Source: Paracyclopina nana (taxonomy: Eukaryota; Arthropoda; Copepoda; Cyclopoida; Cyclopettidae). Taken from it: 64,000 nt of DNA. Positions 13,060 to 22,807 of this stretch are shown here, piece after piece. How positions within the stretch are numbered: position 1 is the stretch's first letter; every line of letters starts with the position of its first letter. The stretch covers positions 3,844,001-3,908,000 of the forward strand of contig JAGUCH010000004.1 in assembly GCA_019096065.1 (NCBI GenBank), written 5' to 3'. The notes beneath the pieces are model-generated. The model made no database searches, was not told the origin of the DNA, and was given only the letters and a program-made list of their open reading frames with translations. A program made the translations under genes and the position numbers.

Positions 13060-13664
13060 ATGGAGGATATTGAAAAAGGAGTGGAAACTGCCGAATTGTG
13101 GGTGGAGAGGCTACGAATTGCCGCAGTCGACCACTATGCCCGAAATCACATTACGGACCAAGATTTGCTCATGCAAAAGAAGAACGCCGATTATGTCCGC
13201 CAAGCTATCATTGACGCCAAAATGCAGGCAAAATCGACAGAGCAGCCTATCGTGAGTTTTTATACAATTTGCAAATTTTGCAGCCTTGATTGCCGAATAT
13301 TAGCGGATTGATTGAAAGGGAGAATATTTAGTGTTTTTAAAATCTGAAGTTAGCAGAGCGGATAATTATTGTGCAAGATTCATTTTGTTGCTGTGCACAG
13401 GTGAAAATTCATGCCGAAGAGATGAGTGAAAGTGAATCTGCTTTCATGCTGGAGCAAGGCCAAATGGGCCTTCGAAAAGTTGGCAGACAACTTGGACCTT
13501 TGGCGGGATGGCTCAAAGATATTGTCGACAATGAATATGGACCCGATTGGCAAGTCATTGTTGGGAAAAAGGGATCTTTTGGATCATGCTTGTCACCCAT
13601 GGCTGGACATTACATCAATTTCAGCGTGGACAGCATCACATTTCTAATTTTTCGTGCGTCCTAA
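13060..13664 (+). CDS. divergent LC8/DNAL4-like dynein light chain
   Basis: Two exons (13060-13251 and 13401-13664) join in phase 0 and give 151 residues. The second half fits the dynein light chain type 1 fold: EEMSESE in place of the family ADMSEEM, helices ending in VDNEYGPDWQVIVG (compare the family pattern KKYNPTWHCIVG), then GSFGSCLS and the final beta strand SITFLIF. The N-terminal 64 residues are an extra, charged, helical extension absent from the 89-residue LC8 proteins. Such proteins bind short linear peptides and dimerise, and some are axonemal. The divergence is large, so whether it is cytoplasmic or axonemal is open. Confidence 0.75.
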
Positions 13665-14464
13665 CCAAAAAAAAGTCAGTGAAAAACATAATCAATCAAT
13701 CACCACAGCAATACGTTATGTCAATAATAATCAATTTCCAACTTGAACAGATTTGGCTACATAAAAACCATGTAATGTTTTTGGCTTAAAAGATGAAAAT
13801 ACATAAATCAAGTCAAAATTGTGATTCTTCTTCGAATTGTGAAATTTTACAAAAATCAACATTATTGAGTGAATTTTTTCAAATTATCACTCTCCCATGA
13901 ACACTTTCTTTTATCAACGAGGCTGCTTTTTAATTGGGGCATTAATATCACGAGTTTTTTTCGTCATGCCTTGTCAACTTCTAAGCATGTGTGTAACAAA
14001 GAATTTTATTTTAAGACTTTTCTTCGACTTATTGATAGGAATTTTCAGTTTTCAATATTCTTATAATTGAGGTCAACTATTCGAAATTAGCATCTTGTAC
14101 ACATTGTTAATGTCTTGGTTAATGCATTAGCCATTGCACCAATGGGCCATAGTTGAACGGGACATTATCAACTCGGAATTTTACTCGACCAAAAATATTT
14201 GTGCTCAGTGTCTCCCTTTTTTTCTTTGATTGACTTCAGCACATTATTTATGAAGCTAAACTCAAATGCGGAGCTCGTGTGTGAATCTTCAAGAGTCAGC
14301 TTTATTTCGATAGCAATCTATGAGGATGACATTTTACCAACAAAAATTGTTTTGAAATTCGGCGCCGAATTTATGTCGCGAAATTACAACAGGATTCAAA
14401 ACAGACCGAACAGAAATTACCTATTCTAACTTTTTGCTCAAAATTCTCTGGAGTACGGTAAAAG
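13665..14464. other. intergenic spacer, dynein light chain to zwilch
   Basis: AT-rich DNA with no supported gene. Short plus-strand ORFs are not flanked by usable splice sites and show no domain. The zwilch promoter must lie toward the right end; no TATA element stands out. Confidence 0.5.
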
Positions 14465-16442
14465 ATGGCCATTAGTGATTGCTACGAAGAGATAATTGAA
14501 GAGCATCCCTTGCTGTCCAGCCTTTTCGCTTGGCCCGAGTCACCAAGCTGCAAAATTGGTTCTTTGAAAAATGTCACTATTTTAGCTCATGGGAAAAAGG
14601 TACTTCCATTCACAATTAATAGATCCATTGGAATGTTGAGAAACTATTGATTAGGAGACCTCTGGTGAAAACTTGGTGAAAGTTGTGCGCAAGTCTTCAT
14701 CAGCCGAATCGAAAAAGTCGGTCGATTTGGACTTGACCGGGTCACCTTTGAAGGCCTCTTTTACATTGGATGAGGGCGAAGAAGATGGCTTTGAAGTTGT
14801 CGCAATTCGCAAGCCAGCTACTGGCCCCTCATATATTCCACTTGATACCAAGCTGTCCAGGTTGGATCAAAGTAAAATAGACAATTACCCTCAAATTGAC
14901 TGTTTCTCTGATTTTTCAGAAAATTTATAAGTCACAACAATGTGAGCAAAGATGATGTTAGTCCTACTTTTGCTGTTTGTGACAATAATGATCGTGATAG
15001 AACCTTGTTTTTGGGATCCACTAAATCGAAAGATAGCTTGTCACTTTTTAAAGTGGTTTATTGCGGATATTCTGCCAAGTCTTCCATCATGGCTGAGGCC
15101 ATGGCTGAACATGAGGCTGAAGCCAGTCAAACCTCATTTCATGCTCGGGCTACGTATGATATTTCTGATGCCATTGGACAAGACGAAAATACAAGCAGTG
15201 TCAACTTGCTTTTTAAATGGGCCAATCCTAAACAGCTAAGAGAACCTCCTCCAGTTTTGTCTACTAAGGTTGAACTGCATGTGACAATTGCTTTCGATGA
15301 TGACCGCCTGGCTTGTTACAAGATACTGGATGAAATTGAGTTGCTTAGAGGCCTCAAGTCTGGCTTGGACAATCAGGGTCTCAGGCTAAGAAAAAGGCAA
15401 GACGAGGATCAAGATATAATAGAGGATCTAAGAAAGCTTTTGGCTGAAGTAAAACTCCTTGGTCCAAGGTCAATGGCTCAAGTGAACAAGGGTAACCTTA
15501 AAAGCAAATAATGCATTTTAAAAAGGGTTTTCCATTTTATTTTTGTAGAACTGGAGGAGGATCAGAATTTGGAGATGGACAGACATGACGTTGATTTGAC
15601 CGATTTGCTGTGGGGTGTACTAAAAAAAGTCGAGTCATTTGCCCAACTTCGTCAAGCTTGGGAATTCATTTTCTATTCTATCAAGCAGGAAGAAATCCGA
15701 CCTTACGTAATTCACTGCTAGAGTTTCTTTAACCATGAAGACAATCACTTTTGTTAATTACAGATTTACGCTAGAAACAACACTAAGGTGTCAAAAATTG
15801 TCAAGTCAATTGTGCGAGGTGAAGATTTCAATATCAGCGTTTTGGGTGAGGGTGCTGGTCCCTTGGAAATGCTCTTTGAAATCGGCGTGGAAAAGCTCTA
15901 TCGTGACTACTTGTTCACCATTTTGAATAACTTCCTTGCCACCAGAGATGAATTGGAAGTATTGCTGAACGTGTCAGCGGATCCGATGACAACTTTGGAA
16001 AAGCTTCATTGCATTCAGTGTGTAATTTGCGTTTGCATGACGTTCTTGTCTCCGGATCAAGAATGCTTGCGCTCAATTGTACAGCAAAGTATCAAGGTTG
16101 TCTCAGGAATGGACGCAGTCAAAAAGTCGTCTCGATTCATCCTGCATATCAACCCAAGCCATGTCAAAGACAAAATATCAAACTTGAGTCCAATCGTGTG
16201 GCAGTGTCACTTGAGTAGCTCTAGTGGCCTCGAATCAACATTGCATCTTTCCATTGACCCTCCGACTGACTACGTTGAAGTAAAAGGTTGGCAAAAAAAC
16301 TGGTAAAGCTTATCATCAACATACAATTTATGCGCCATTCTTTCTAGTTGCAGACCAAGAAACGCTTGACATTGAAGAATCCTCGAAAAACTTACAGTAC
16401 CATATCGTAAAAGCCACAGCAATTACGAGGAAACTTTGCTGA
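14465..16442 (+). CDS. zwilch: protein zwilch homologue, RZZ kinetochore complex
   Basis: Zwilch is a subunit of the ROD-ZW10-Zwilch complex, which recruits dynein and Mad1-Mad2 to kinetochores for the spindle checkpoint. Six exons fit: 14465-14599, 14655-14860, 14920-15491, 15549-15706, 15764-16286 and 16354-16442, all in consistent phase, giving 560 residues against about 590 in vertebrates. Similarity is best in the C-terminal half: QLRQAWEFIFYSIKQEEI and the stretch ending in PLEMLFEIGVEKLYRDY correspond to conserved vertebrate Zwilch segments. The N-terminal half is more divergent but contains the ASQTSFHARATYDIS region. The donor of exon 2 (CCAG followed by GTTGGA) was chosen for phase and is the least certain junction. 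The gene is convergent with the zinc-finger gene, the stops being 127 nt apart. Confidence 0.88.
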
Positions 16443-16568
16443 TACGCCAATACTGCATTTTAATTCAATTTATTAACTGTTTGCAACTCAGGGACATACA
16501 TATAATAATCGTCAGAGGGAATTCGCTGATGTTCTCTACTTCTTGGTAAAAAATGTGTTTCCTCGATG

Positions 16569-18918
16569 TCATGGCAAAATGGCCATGGGCTCTTCTTCCT
16601 CCTCAATAGTTTTGGTTTCCAGGCTTTCTGGATTCAACTCAATCAATGGTGGAGGGAGAGACTTTTTCAAGGCTGTTGGAGACTTAGCCCTAGCTTCCTC
16701 CTCATCGTCATCATCATCCACGATTTCAATCTCATCCGCGTTATTATTTTTGTTCTCGCTTTGATGACGCATTTTTTTGTGCATCGCCAGTATGCTTTTG
16801 GGCAGCTTGACATTGCAAAGGTGGCAAATGGCTTCTTCCTCCACATCTCCGTTTTCCCTCATAATGGTCACTGGCGTTTTTGGCAACAGGTGCTGGAATT
16901 TAACTGCAGTTGTGGGGTTAGTCGGCGGGGACAATTTTGGGTCGTTGAAAGGTACTAAAGTGAGTAATTTCCCATTAATGACCACTTGTCTTGACCCAGG
17001 CGGAGGCGAGGGCTTGACCAGTTCCTTGATAACAAGATTGTGTTCGCTGACCCTCATTATGATTTCTGGCTCCAATAGTGAGTAATCCTCCAGATCAGGG
17101 AAGTTAGTGTCAGCCACGACTGATCCACCTAAAGCAGCACCAGACGGGAGAACTATGTTAGAAGCGGGAACGTTGGAAGCGGATTTGGGCACAGGGACAA
17201 AGACGTCACAGGGAAGCCTGCCCTGGTTGGCATACTGAACAGCATAACCCACAACCTTGCCATTCTTAACAATTGGCGTTCTGCCACTTGAGAAATTCTG
17301 ACTTCGCTGGGTTTGGAGCTCCTGTTGTCGCTCTGCAAGAAGCTGGGCTCGTTTTTGTGCGTTATACCTCTTCGACCTTTCCACGTTTTTCACCCTCTGG
17401 ATCTCGGCCCTAAAAAGGAAAGTTTGATTAACTAGCTGCAAGCATAACTATTTTCTCCGACTTTCTGCGACATAGCTCAGAATGCTCAACATCTAACTGC
17501 AGCTTTTTTGTTTAATTCTTATTTGCTGAATTTCCAGCTTATATATTTCCTTGCTGAAGCTTGCGCTTTTTGAGTTTTTCTTCTAAGCTGCTCAGGAAAC
17601 GGCATTTCTGTATTCTACCTTTTATCAGCAATCCTCCGAGATGTGTGAACCTCTTCCACACTTTTTAGTAGCTGCCTTGCTCGCCTTCCACCTCTAGAAG
17701 CTTGTTCAGCCTTCATATTATGACATTTGGCATCATACTTTAGCAATTTCATTATAGAAGGATCTGTTGCTAAAGTAGCTCTAAGGTCAACAACGCTACT
17801 CATAAATTCTAGAACTTCCGAAAAAACTTCAAAAACTTCAGCGAGATCTCTGAGAACCTCAATAGCCTCTTGAGGTTCTAAATTTTTTAGAACCGAAAAG
17901 ACAGATTCCATGGCTAAGGTTCAAGTAATAATATGAACAAACTAAATTGCTGAGCCCAGATGAGTTGAGCATATACTTAACAATGACATGCTAAGGCTGA
18001 TACTTACTTCGGGTCAATTTTGGACAGAGTCAGCTTGGTTTTGCTAATGGACCGGCCAAATTTGACATTGCCAATGTACAGCTTTTTATCAGCTGGCAGT
18101 TTAGGAGGAGTCCAGGAAGACTCCTCCATCCACCTTAGCACTCGTTTCCTCCTTGTCTCAAGCTTTCGTTTAAAGTCTGTTGGCAAGACGAGAGAGTCGC
18201 CATTGGGTTGTATGACGGCTGACACATCATTGCCCAGCTGTATCACATTGCTGAAGTCCTCTTTGATCAAATGAGAGAACTTGGATACTTCGAGATCTTC
18301 TTGTTGCTCATCTTCGCTAAGCTTTGCTGTTCTTTCTAGATGATAGAGTTTGTCATGTTTCAGGGGGACAAGTGCAACCCTTGGTACTAAATGCAGATCC
18401 TTGAACTCTTTTGCACTCAAAATGAAACCAGGCCGAGGTGACACCAAAGGCCACGGAGGCTCTACAATATTGACCACTGGAGTGGGAGCACACTCTGGAA
18501 CTAGCCCATCCTCGCCAGACTTTGCATCTCCATTGGCGGTCACAATGCTGGACGAATCTCCATTCACAACTGGCGTTTGCAAGGATTCTGATTCTAATGC
18601 TGGCTCTTGATCATCATTTTTGAGCGAAGGCTCCTCCTCAATTGGTGGGCTGATTGGTTTCTCTTCAGGCTTCACAATGCTGTTTTCAACTACATTCGTT
18701 TCCTTGCTATTCACTTCCTCTTGCTCCATGTCATTCTCCTTGTCATCATGCTCGTCAACTTCCATGACTTCACTGGAATCACCAACACTTTCATCGTCGC
18801 TGGATCCCAATGTGATTTCGTCGAGCACAACAGTTTTCGCTGTCTTGGCCTTCTTGGGTCCTTTCTTTCCCCGGCCGTTTTTCAATTTTGCCATGGTAGT
18901 GTTTGTTGTTGTTTTCAT
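16569..18918 (-). CDS. acidic nuclear protein with C-terminal C2H2-like finger, not recognised
   Basis: Two main exons, 18918-18008 and 17409-16569, join in phase 2 and give 583 residues. The N-terminus is lysine-rich (KNGRGKKGPKKAKTAK), a likely nuclear localisation signal, followed by about 130 strongly acidic residues. The middle holds a conserved-looking block (RPGFILSAKEFKDLHLVPR, then FKRKLETRRKRVLRWMEES). The second exon starts with a basic coiled-coil-like stretch and contains one CHLCNVKLPKSILAMHKKMRH finger. It ends with two more acidic runs. A chromatin or transcription role is a guess from composition. A second ORF in the 598-nt intron (17619-17911) also splices in frame to exon 2 and is entered separately. 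A plus-strand TTTATT at 16469-16474 may be the poly(A) signal. Confidence 0.7.
17619..17911 (-). CDS. nested ORF / alternative first exon in the zinc-finger gene intron
   Basis: An ATG at 17911 in good context (TTAGCCATGG) opens 97 codons of helical, leucine-rich sequence with basic C-terminal residues. It ends at a donor (AAAAG followed by GTAGAA) in phase 2, the same phase as exon 1 of the zinc-finger gene, so it can splice to the acceptor before 17409 and keep the frame (377 residues in total). It cannot serve as a cassette between the two main exons, because the acceptor at its own 5' side is out of phase. Another reading is a separate small gene: a donor inside it and an acceptor at about 17,608 would join it to a lysine-rich tail through a 43-nt intron. 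I do not recognise the protein. Confidence 0.45.
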
Positions 18919-19182
18919 GCAGCTGTAGTCAGTTATTCGTCAAATGGGGTTGGTGAGTAAAATTCTCGTCAAAACACAACTTGCAACGCTTTTTTTGACA
19001 GAAAAAGTTGCGGGTTATGCAGCTGCTGCAGCGCGGTTCTATTCGAGGTTGCGTTCGCAGCTGACGGTGAAAGGGCATTCACGCAACCTCGACGCACTCT
19101 CTTTGTGATTTTGAGGGCGCGCTGGCGCGCTTTTCGCATGCTGTTGGCTGGATAGCGAGCGCTCTTTCCAGAAGCTTGCTTA
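18919..19182. other. 5' flank of the zinc-finger gene
   Basis: This is the upstream region of the minus-strand zinc-finger gene. It is more GC-rich than the surroundings and includes a small palindromic GC run near 19,113-19,134. No coding feature is seen. Confidence 0.4.
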
Positions 19183-19223
19183 TGACGTCATCCAACCGCC
19201 ATCTTGGCTCAAAGTCAGCCAAT
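19183..19223. promoter_or_regulatory. CRE, YY1-like and CCAAT motif cluster
   Basis: A consensus cyclic-AMP response element TGACGTCA (19183-19190), a YY1-type CCGCCATCTTGG (19196-19207) and a CCAAT box inside GCCAATCAG (19219-19223) fall within 41 bp. This is a classic housekeeping promoter arrangement, 265-305 bp upstream of the zinc-finger gene ATG (18918). The opposite-strand gene (the Ly6 gene at 21,967) is 2.7 kb away, so the zinc-finger gene is the likely target. Binding is inferred from motif identity only. Confidence 0.6.
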
Positions 19224-19625
19224 CAGAGGAGACTTTCCATGGACAGGTTGAACTGAACCAGAATTAACTGGTTAGATCATCAAATTTGGAAGAAATGCAA
19301 AGGAACTTCTGTAAGTAGCATTCAAAGTCAGATGGGGACAAATATATATTGATGAATTGGGTGACTAATGAGTTCAAGCTTAACCAACTTGCGCCGGATG
19401 ATTTGAATTCATTATTACAACAATTACGCAGTGCATTGAAAGAGTCACTACATTATATTTTCTTGCAAATTAATTGGTTTATAATTTAGGAACAACTTTG
19501 AACTCTTAAAGCATCTTAAAATTGATCTAATTTGTATGATTTACTTACCCGCGCTAATTTAAGTCAGTTTGAGAATTACTACTTTCATAACCAAGTCTCA
19601 CATTTAAAAAAAGTGTGCATTTTTT

Positions 19626-19680
19626 AAGTGTGTGCGGTATTTAGTAAATATATACTAAATACTAAATACCGCACACACTT
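19626..19680. repeat. perfect 21-bp inverted repeat with 13-nt loop
   Basis: The arm at 19626-19646 (AAGTGTGTGCGGTATTTAGT plus A) is exactly complementary to 19660-19680. Two further copies of the core GTGTGCGGTATTTAGTA or a close variant occur at about 19,829-19,845 and 19,874-19,892. This suggests the ends of a small non-autonomous DNA element rather than a terminator. Confidence 0.75.
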
Positions 19681-20132
19681 TAAAAACCAGATTCTAGTTG
19701 AGCCATCAGGATCCACACATTAATACATGTATTCATGCTTACTCGTGTTTCTAGTAACTAAAAAATAATTTGTGATTTCCCCCAGCCAGTTTCATGAGCT
19801 CATTCATGTAATATAATATAAAAAGTAGTGTGCGGTATTTAGTAATGTCCGTTGCGTTGCCTTGCGTTGCGGTTGTGTGCGGTGTATAGTAAGTACCATT
19901 TTTGGTTTATCTCTTGCTTCTGTAAAACAAACTTTTTTACTAAATGTGAAAAAATATCTGAAACAGGCTTAATAGTTTTTTTAAGTTGTGAGTAACGCAT
20001 CATGAAAAGTACGGCACTACTGATTAATATATGGCAATGAAGACTGTAATTTGTCAAACTTTTGTATTGTATGCTTCTATTAAGCTTTTTAAAGTCAATA
20101 GATTCTGATAATAAGATTGCATGGTGATATTT

Positions 20133-20760
20133 TATCTATTTATATATGTAAACAATTTATAAAACAAGCTAATAAAGTAGCTGAGCAAATTTTGTAAAGT
20201 ATAAATCAAGTGGCAACTTTGCGGGCTCAAGCTTGTGAGAGCCAAGTGATGCTACGAGATTTTTACTTTGCAAAATGAGCTCAGATATTTTGTAAGGAAT
20301 TCTAACAATCATGGTACTAACTGTTTCGGTAGCTCAGTCACTAGAGCGCGGATTCTTAATCCTGATGTTCATGGTTTGATCCCCATATGAGAACAAGTCA
20401 TTTTTTCTCCTTTTTTCTGAAATGGGATTTACTTCTTGGGCAATATCATGGTCTATGGTCAATTAGAGGAGCAACACACCTTATAAAATACTTTCTAATG
20501 TGTGTCACTTGATAAAGTAAAACGTCAGAGCTTTTTTGTAAGTGTAGTTATACGAACTGAGACGAAACAGTTATTACCATGATTGTTTGAATTCCTTACA
20601 AAATATCTGAGCTCATTTTGCAAAATAAAAATCTCGTAGCATCACTTGGCTCTCACAAGCTCGAGCCTGCAAAGTTGCCACTCGATTTCTACTTTACAAA
20701 ATTTGCTCAGCTACTTCATTAGCTTGTTTTATAAATTGTTTACATATATAAATAGATATT
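20133..20760. repeat. fold-back element with about 196-bp inverted arms
   Basis: The left arm (about 20133-20328) and right arm (about 20563-20758) are near-perfect reverse complements with a few substitutions and short indels. The loop is about 234 bp. This is the structure of a fold-back MITE-like element or of a recent inverted duplication. The loop start contains a tRNA-Lys-like sequence. A 25-nt stretch beginning GTGTAGTTATACGAACTGAG lies at 20543-20567 and again just outside the right arm at about 20768-20792. No transposase is present. Confidence 0.85.
20323..20394 (+). pseudogene. tRNA-Lys(CTT)-like sequence, degenerate
   Basis: The 72-nt stretch has an A-box-like GGTAGCTCAGTCACTAGAGC, an anticodon-arm-like GGATTCTTAATCC with CTT in the loop centre, and a B-box-like GGTTTGATCCC. 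The acceptor stem pairs poorly and the T-loop has T where GGTTCGA is expected, so it is unlikely to be a working tRNA. It may be a tRNA pseudogene or the head of a tRNA-derived SINE caught in the fold-back element. Confidence 0.4.
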
Positions 20761-20849
20761 ATATATGTGTAGTTATACGAACTGAGACGAATTGGTAAAC
20801 TGAATTATACATCCGAAAATTGCTTTCCATCATATAAAAAATTTTTCGT

Positions 20850-21090
20850 TGGTAAAGGTCGTCTTTTTTTGCTAATATTTTTTAAGCATCAAAACTTCAA
20901 AAGGAAGCAATAAAACTCAATGATCTAAGTTCTAAAGTCAATTGATTTTGTAAATAAGTTTGCCTGGTGATATTCAAATTTTTGGTCGGTACAGGTCGTC
21001 TTTTTTTTATAAAGCTTTTTTTATGTAGCAAAACTGCTAAAGAAAGCCATTAACTCAATGATCTAAATTCTAAACTTTATAGATCGCGCC
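20850..21090. repeat. two-copy diverged tandem repeat, about 140 bp
   Basis: Both halves contain GGTCGTCTTTTTTT, then a run ending AAAACT-CAAAAG/TAAAG, then CTCAATGATCTAA-TTCTAAA. The pieces AAAGTCAATTGATT and TGGTGATATT of the first copy also match DNA at about 20,090-20,130, left of the fold-back element. This suggests the fold-back element inserted into, or arose within, an older tandem array. Confidence 0.55.
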
Positions 21091-21966
21091 TGAGCTACAA
21101 TTGAAACTACAAGAAATCCTTGCAAAATGTTTTAGCATACTGAAGTTTGGCATGGCTTTTAGAAATGGGAAGTTTGCCAATCAGAATTTTTTACAGAGCT
21201 GTCTTTGAAACGATAAGTTGCCGCCGTTCCCGCACTTGATATTTTCAAAGTTTGGTTAATAACCTCGCGGACCCTTATGAACTTGAGTCGGAATTAAATA
21301 AGTGCCAATTTCGAGCTGCTTTATACTGTATTAATTTTCGTTCGTGCCGATCGTGCGTTAATTCGCCGTTGATATAAATTGCCTACGGCTCTTACATTAT
21401 AGTGCATACAATGCAATTCGTGAAGTTATTGAAAGATAGGTCAAAGTTAGATTAAACTTTCTTCAAATAATATAAAATCAGCCTACAATAATCCAAACTA
21501 GCGTAAGGTTTATAAAAATGGAAGTTCATTTAATCACTTTTAAAATACTCTGAACCTACTTTAAAAATAAAGTTGCTTGAAAAAGCGTTGAAACTTAAAA
21601 TAGGTATTTTACAGTAAGTTTAACTAATTAATATTCTGTGAGGAAGAAAAAACGCCGATAGTTGAATTCAGTCTTGCCCTCTAAAGAATCGATATTTGCA
21701 GTAATGTTCTAATTACATGCCAAAGTTGACATTGCAAAAATAGTTTTAGAGCTCATTTTTATTATGGTACACGCTCTTAATGAAGGTAAGGTATGGCCGC
21801 AACCTGCATTCTGATGTAGAAGGTATATGTACAAGACCTGCAACAGCATCAGCTGTGACTGTCCCTTTGTACTGTAGTAGTAGCCTGTGTAGGTAACGAC
21901 TCGAATCCAGGTAGACATGAAGTAGTGGCGGCACTGGGTGTGTGTACGTTTGGTTTCAGCTCAAAC
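21091..21966. other. spacer upstream of the Ly6 gene
   Basis: AT-rich DNA without a supported gene. Short minus-strand ORFs near 21,700-22,190 are antisense shadows or random. The Ly6 gene 5' UTR probably begins toward the right end; a possible acceptor GGTTTCAG lies just before its ATG. Confidence 0.4.
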
Positions 21967-22633
21967 ATGATGCACATACGATGGCCAAAAGGCGTGATCT
22001 CCGCCTCATCCCTCGTCCTAATCACTTTCCTCATATACCTCCTCGGGTTGCAATCAGGTAAGCCCCCTTGATAATTCCATAACGGCAATGGAAAGCTTAT
22101 AAGCAGCTTACTTGCAGGTGACTCCATCAAATGCTGGGTCTGTCGATCTGACGGAGACCCCAAATGCGCAGACCCTTTCGATAACACGTCCTTCCCTATT
22201 GCTGATTGTCGTACTGAGCAAAACAGGGATCACTTGCCCGGCTTGGACCCCACAATGTGTCGCAAAGTCAGACAAAAAGGTAGGCTACACATCAAATGCC
22301 AATTATGCATCAATTTGATTTATAATCATTTAAGTCAATGGAAACTGGCGATATCTTCGCTCGTGCGCATGGCTTGGAGAGCCAGGAGTGGGTCGGGATG
22401 AGCGGTATTGCATCCACCGTTCTGGCACTTACAATATTCACGTAGAATATTGCACATGCAGGTACGCATTTGACTACCAATCAAGCATGAATGCTTCTAC
22501 TAAGCGGTTTTTTATTTATTGCAGGTCTAAAGACGGGTGCAATTCCAGTGGACGATTCAGGCCAAATTTCGGGCTGTTCTTCGCGCTTCCGTTGGTGGTT
22601 ACAATGTTTTTCAGAAGCGTGGGCATATCGTGA
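21967..22633 (+). CDS. Quiver/Crooked-type Ly6/uPAR GPI-anchored protein
   Basis: Four exons (21967-22057, 22118-22279, 22335-22461, 22525-22633) give 162 residues. The order is a signal-anchor-like N-terminus (hydrophobic stretch VLITFLIYLLGLQ), a mature Ly6-type domain starting IKCWVCRSDGDPKC, the family block LPGLDPTMCRKVRQKVNG, then EYCTCRSKDGCN at the domain end. A final hydrophobic tail (LFFALPLVVTMFF) fits a GPI-attachment signal. Cysteine spacing and the terminal CN motif support the three-finger fold. In insects this family includes quiver/sleepless, boudin, crooked and coiled, which act in potassium-channel regulation or septate junctions. Which member this is cannot be decided. The gene converges on PSMD1. 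Confidence 0.88.
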
Positions 22634-22747
22634 ACGATTTCGTTTGCATGATCGTGTAAGTGTGATGATTGAGTGAAAGCAAATTTCGAAAGTGACGCCA
22701 ACGTTATGATCTCCTTGCGCATTAGACAAGATATTTTGCCACTATTG

Positions 22748-22780
22748 AATAAAAAATGCGTCAAAAGTGAATTGTTTATT
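22748..22780. terminator. overlapping convergent poly(A) signals
   Basis: AATAAA (22748-22753) serves the plus-strand Ly6 gene. The minus-strand AATAAA of PSMD1 (plus-strand TTTATT at 22775-22780) lies 28 nt past the PSMD1 stop. With cleavage expected 10-30 nt beyond each signal, the two mRNAs should overlap at their 3' ends. Confidence 0.6.
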
Positions 22781-22807
22781 GTTTGACTTGACGGCAAAAA
22801 GTCGTGA

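Noticed and set aside
20323-20394. Functional tRNA-Lys gene
   Set aside because: Poor acceptor stem and altered T-loop; its position in a fold-back element suggests a relic.
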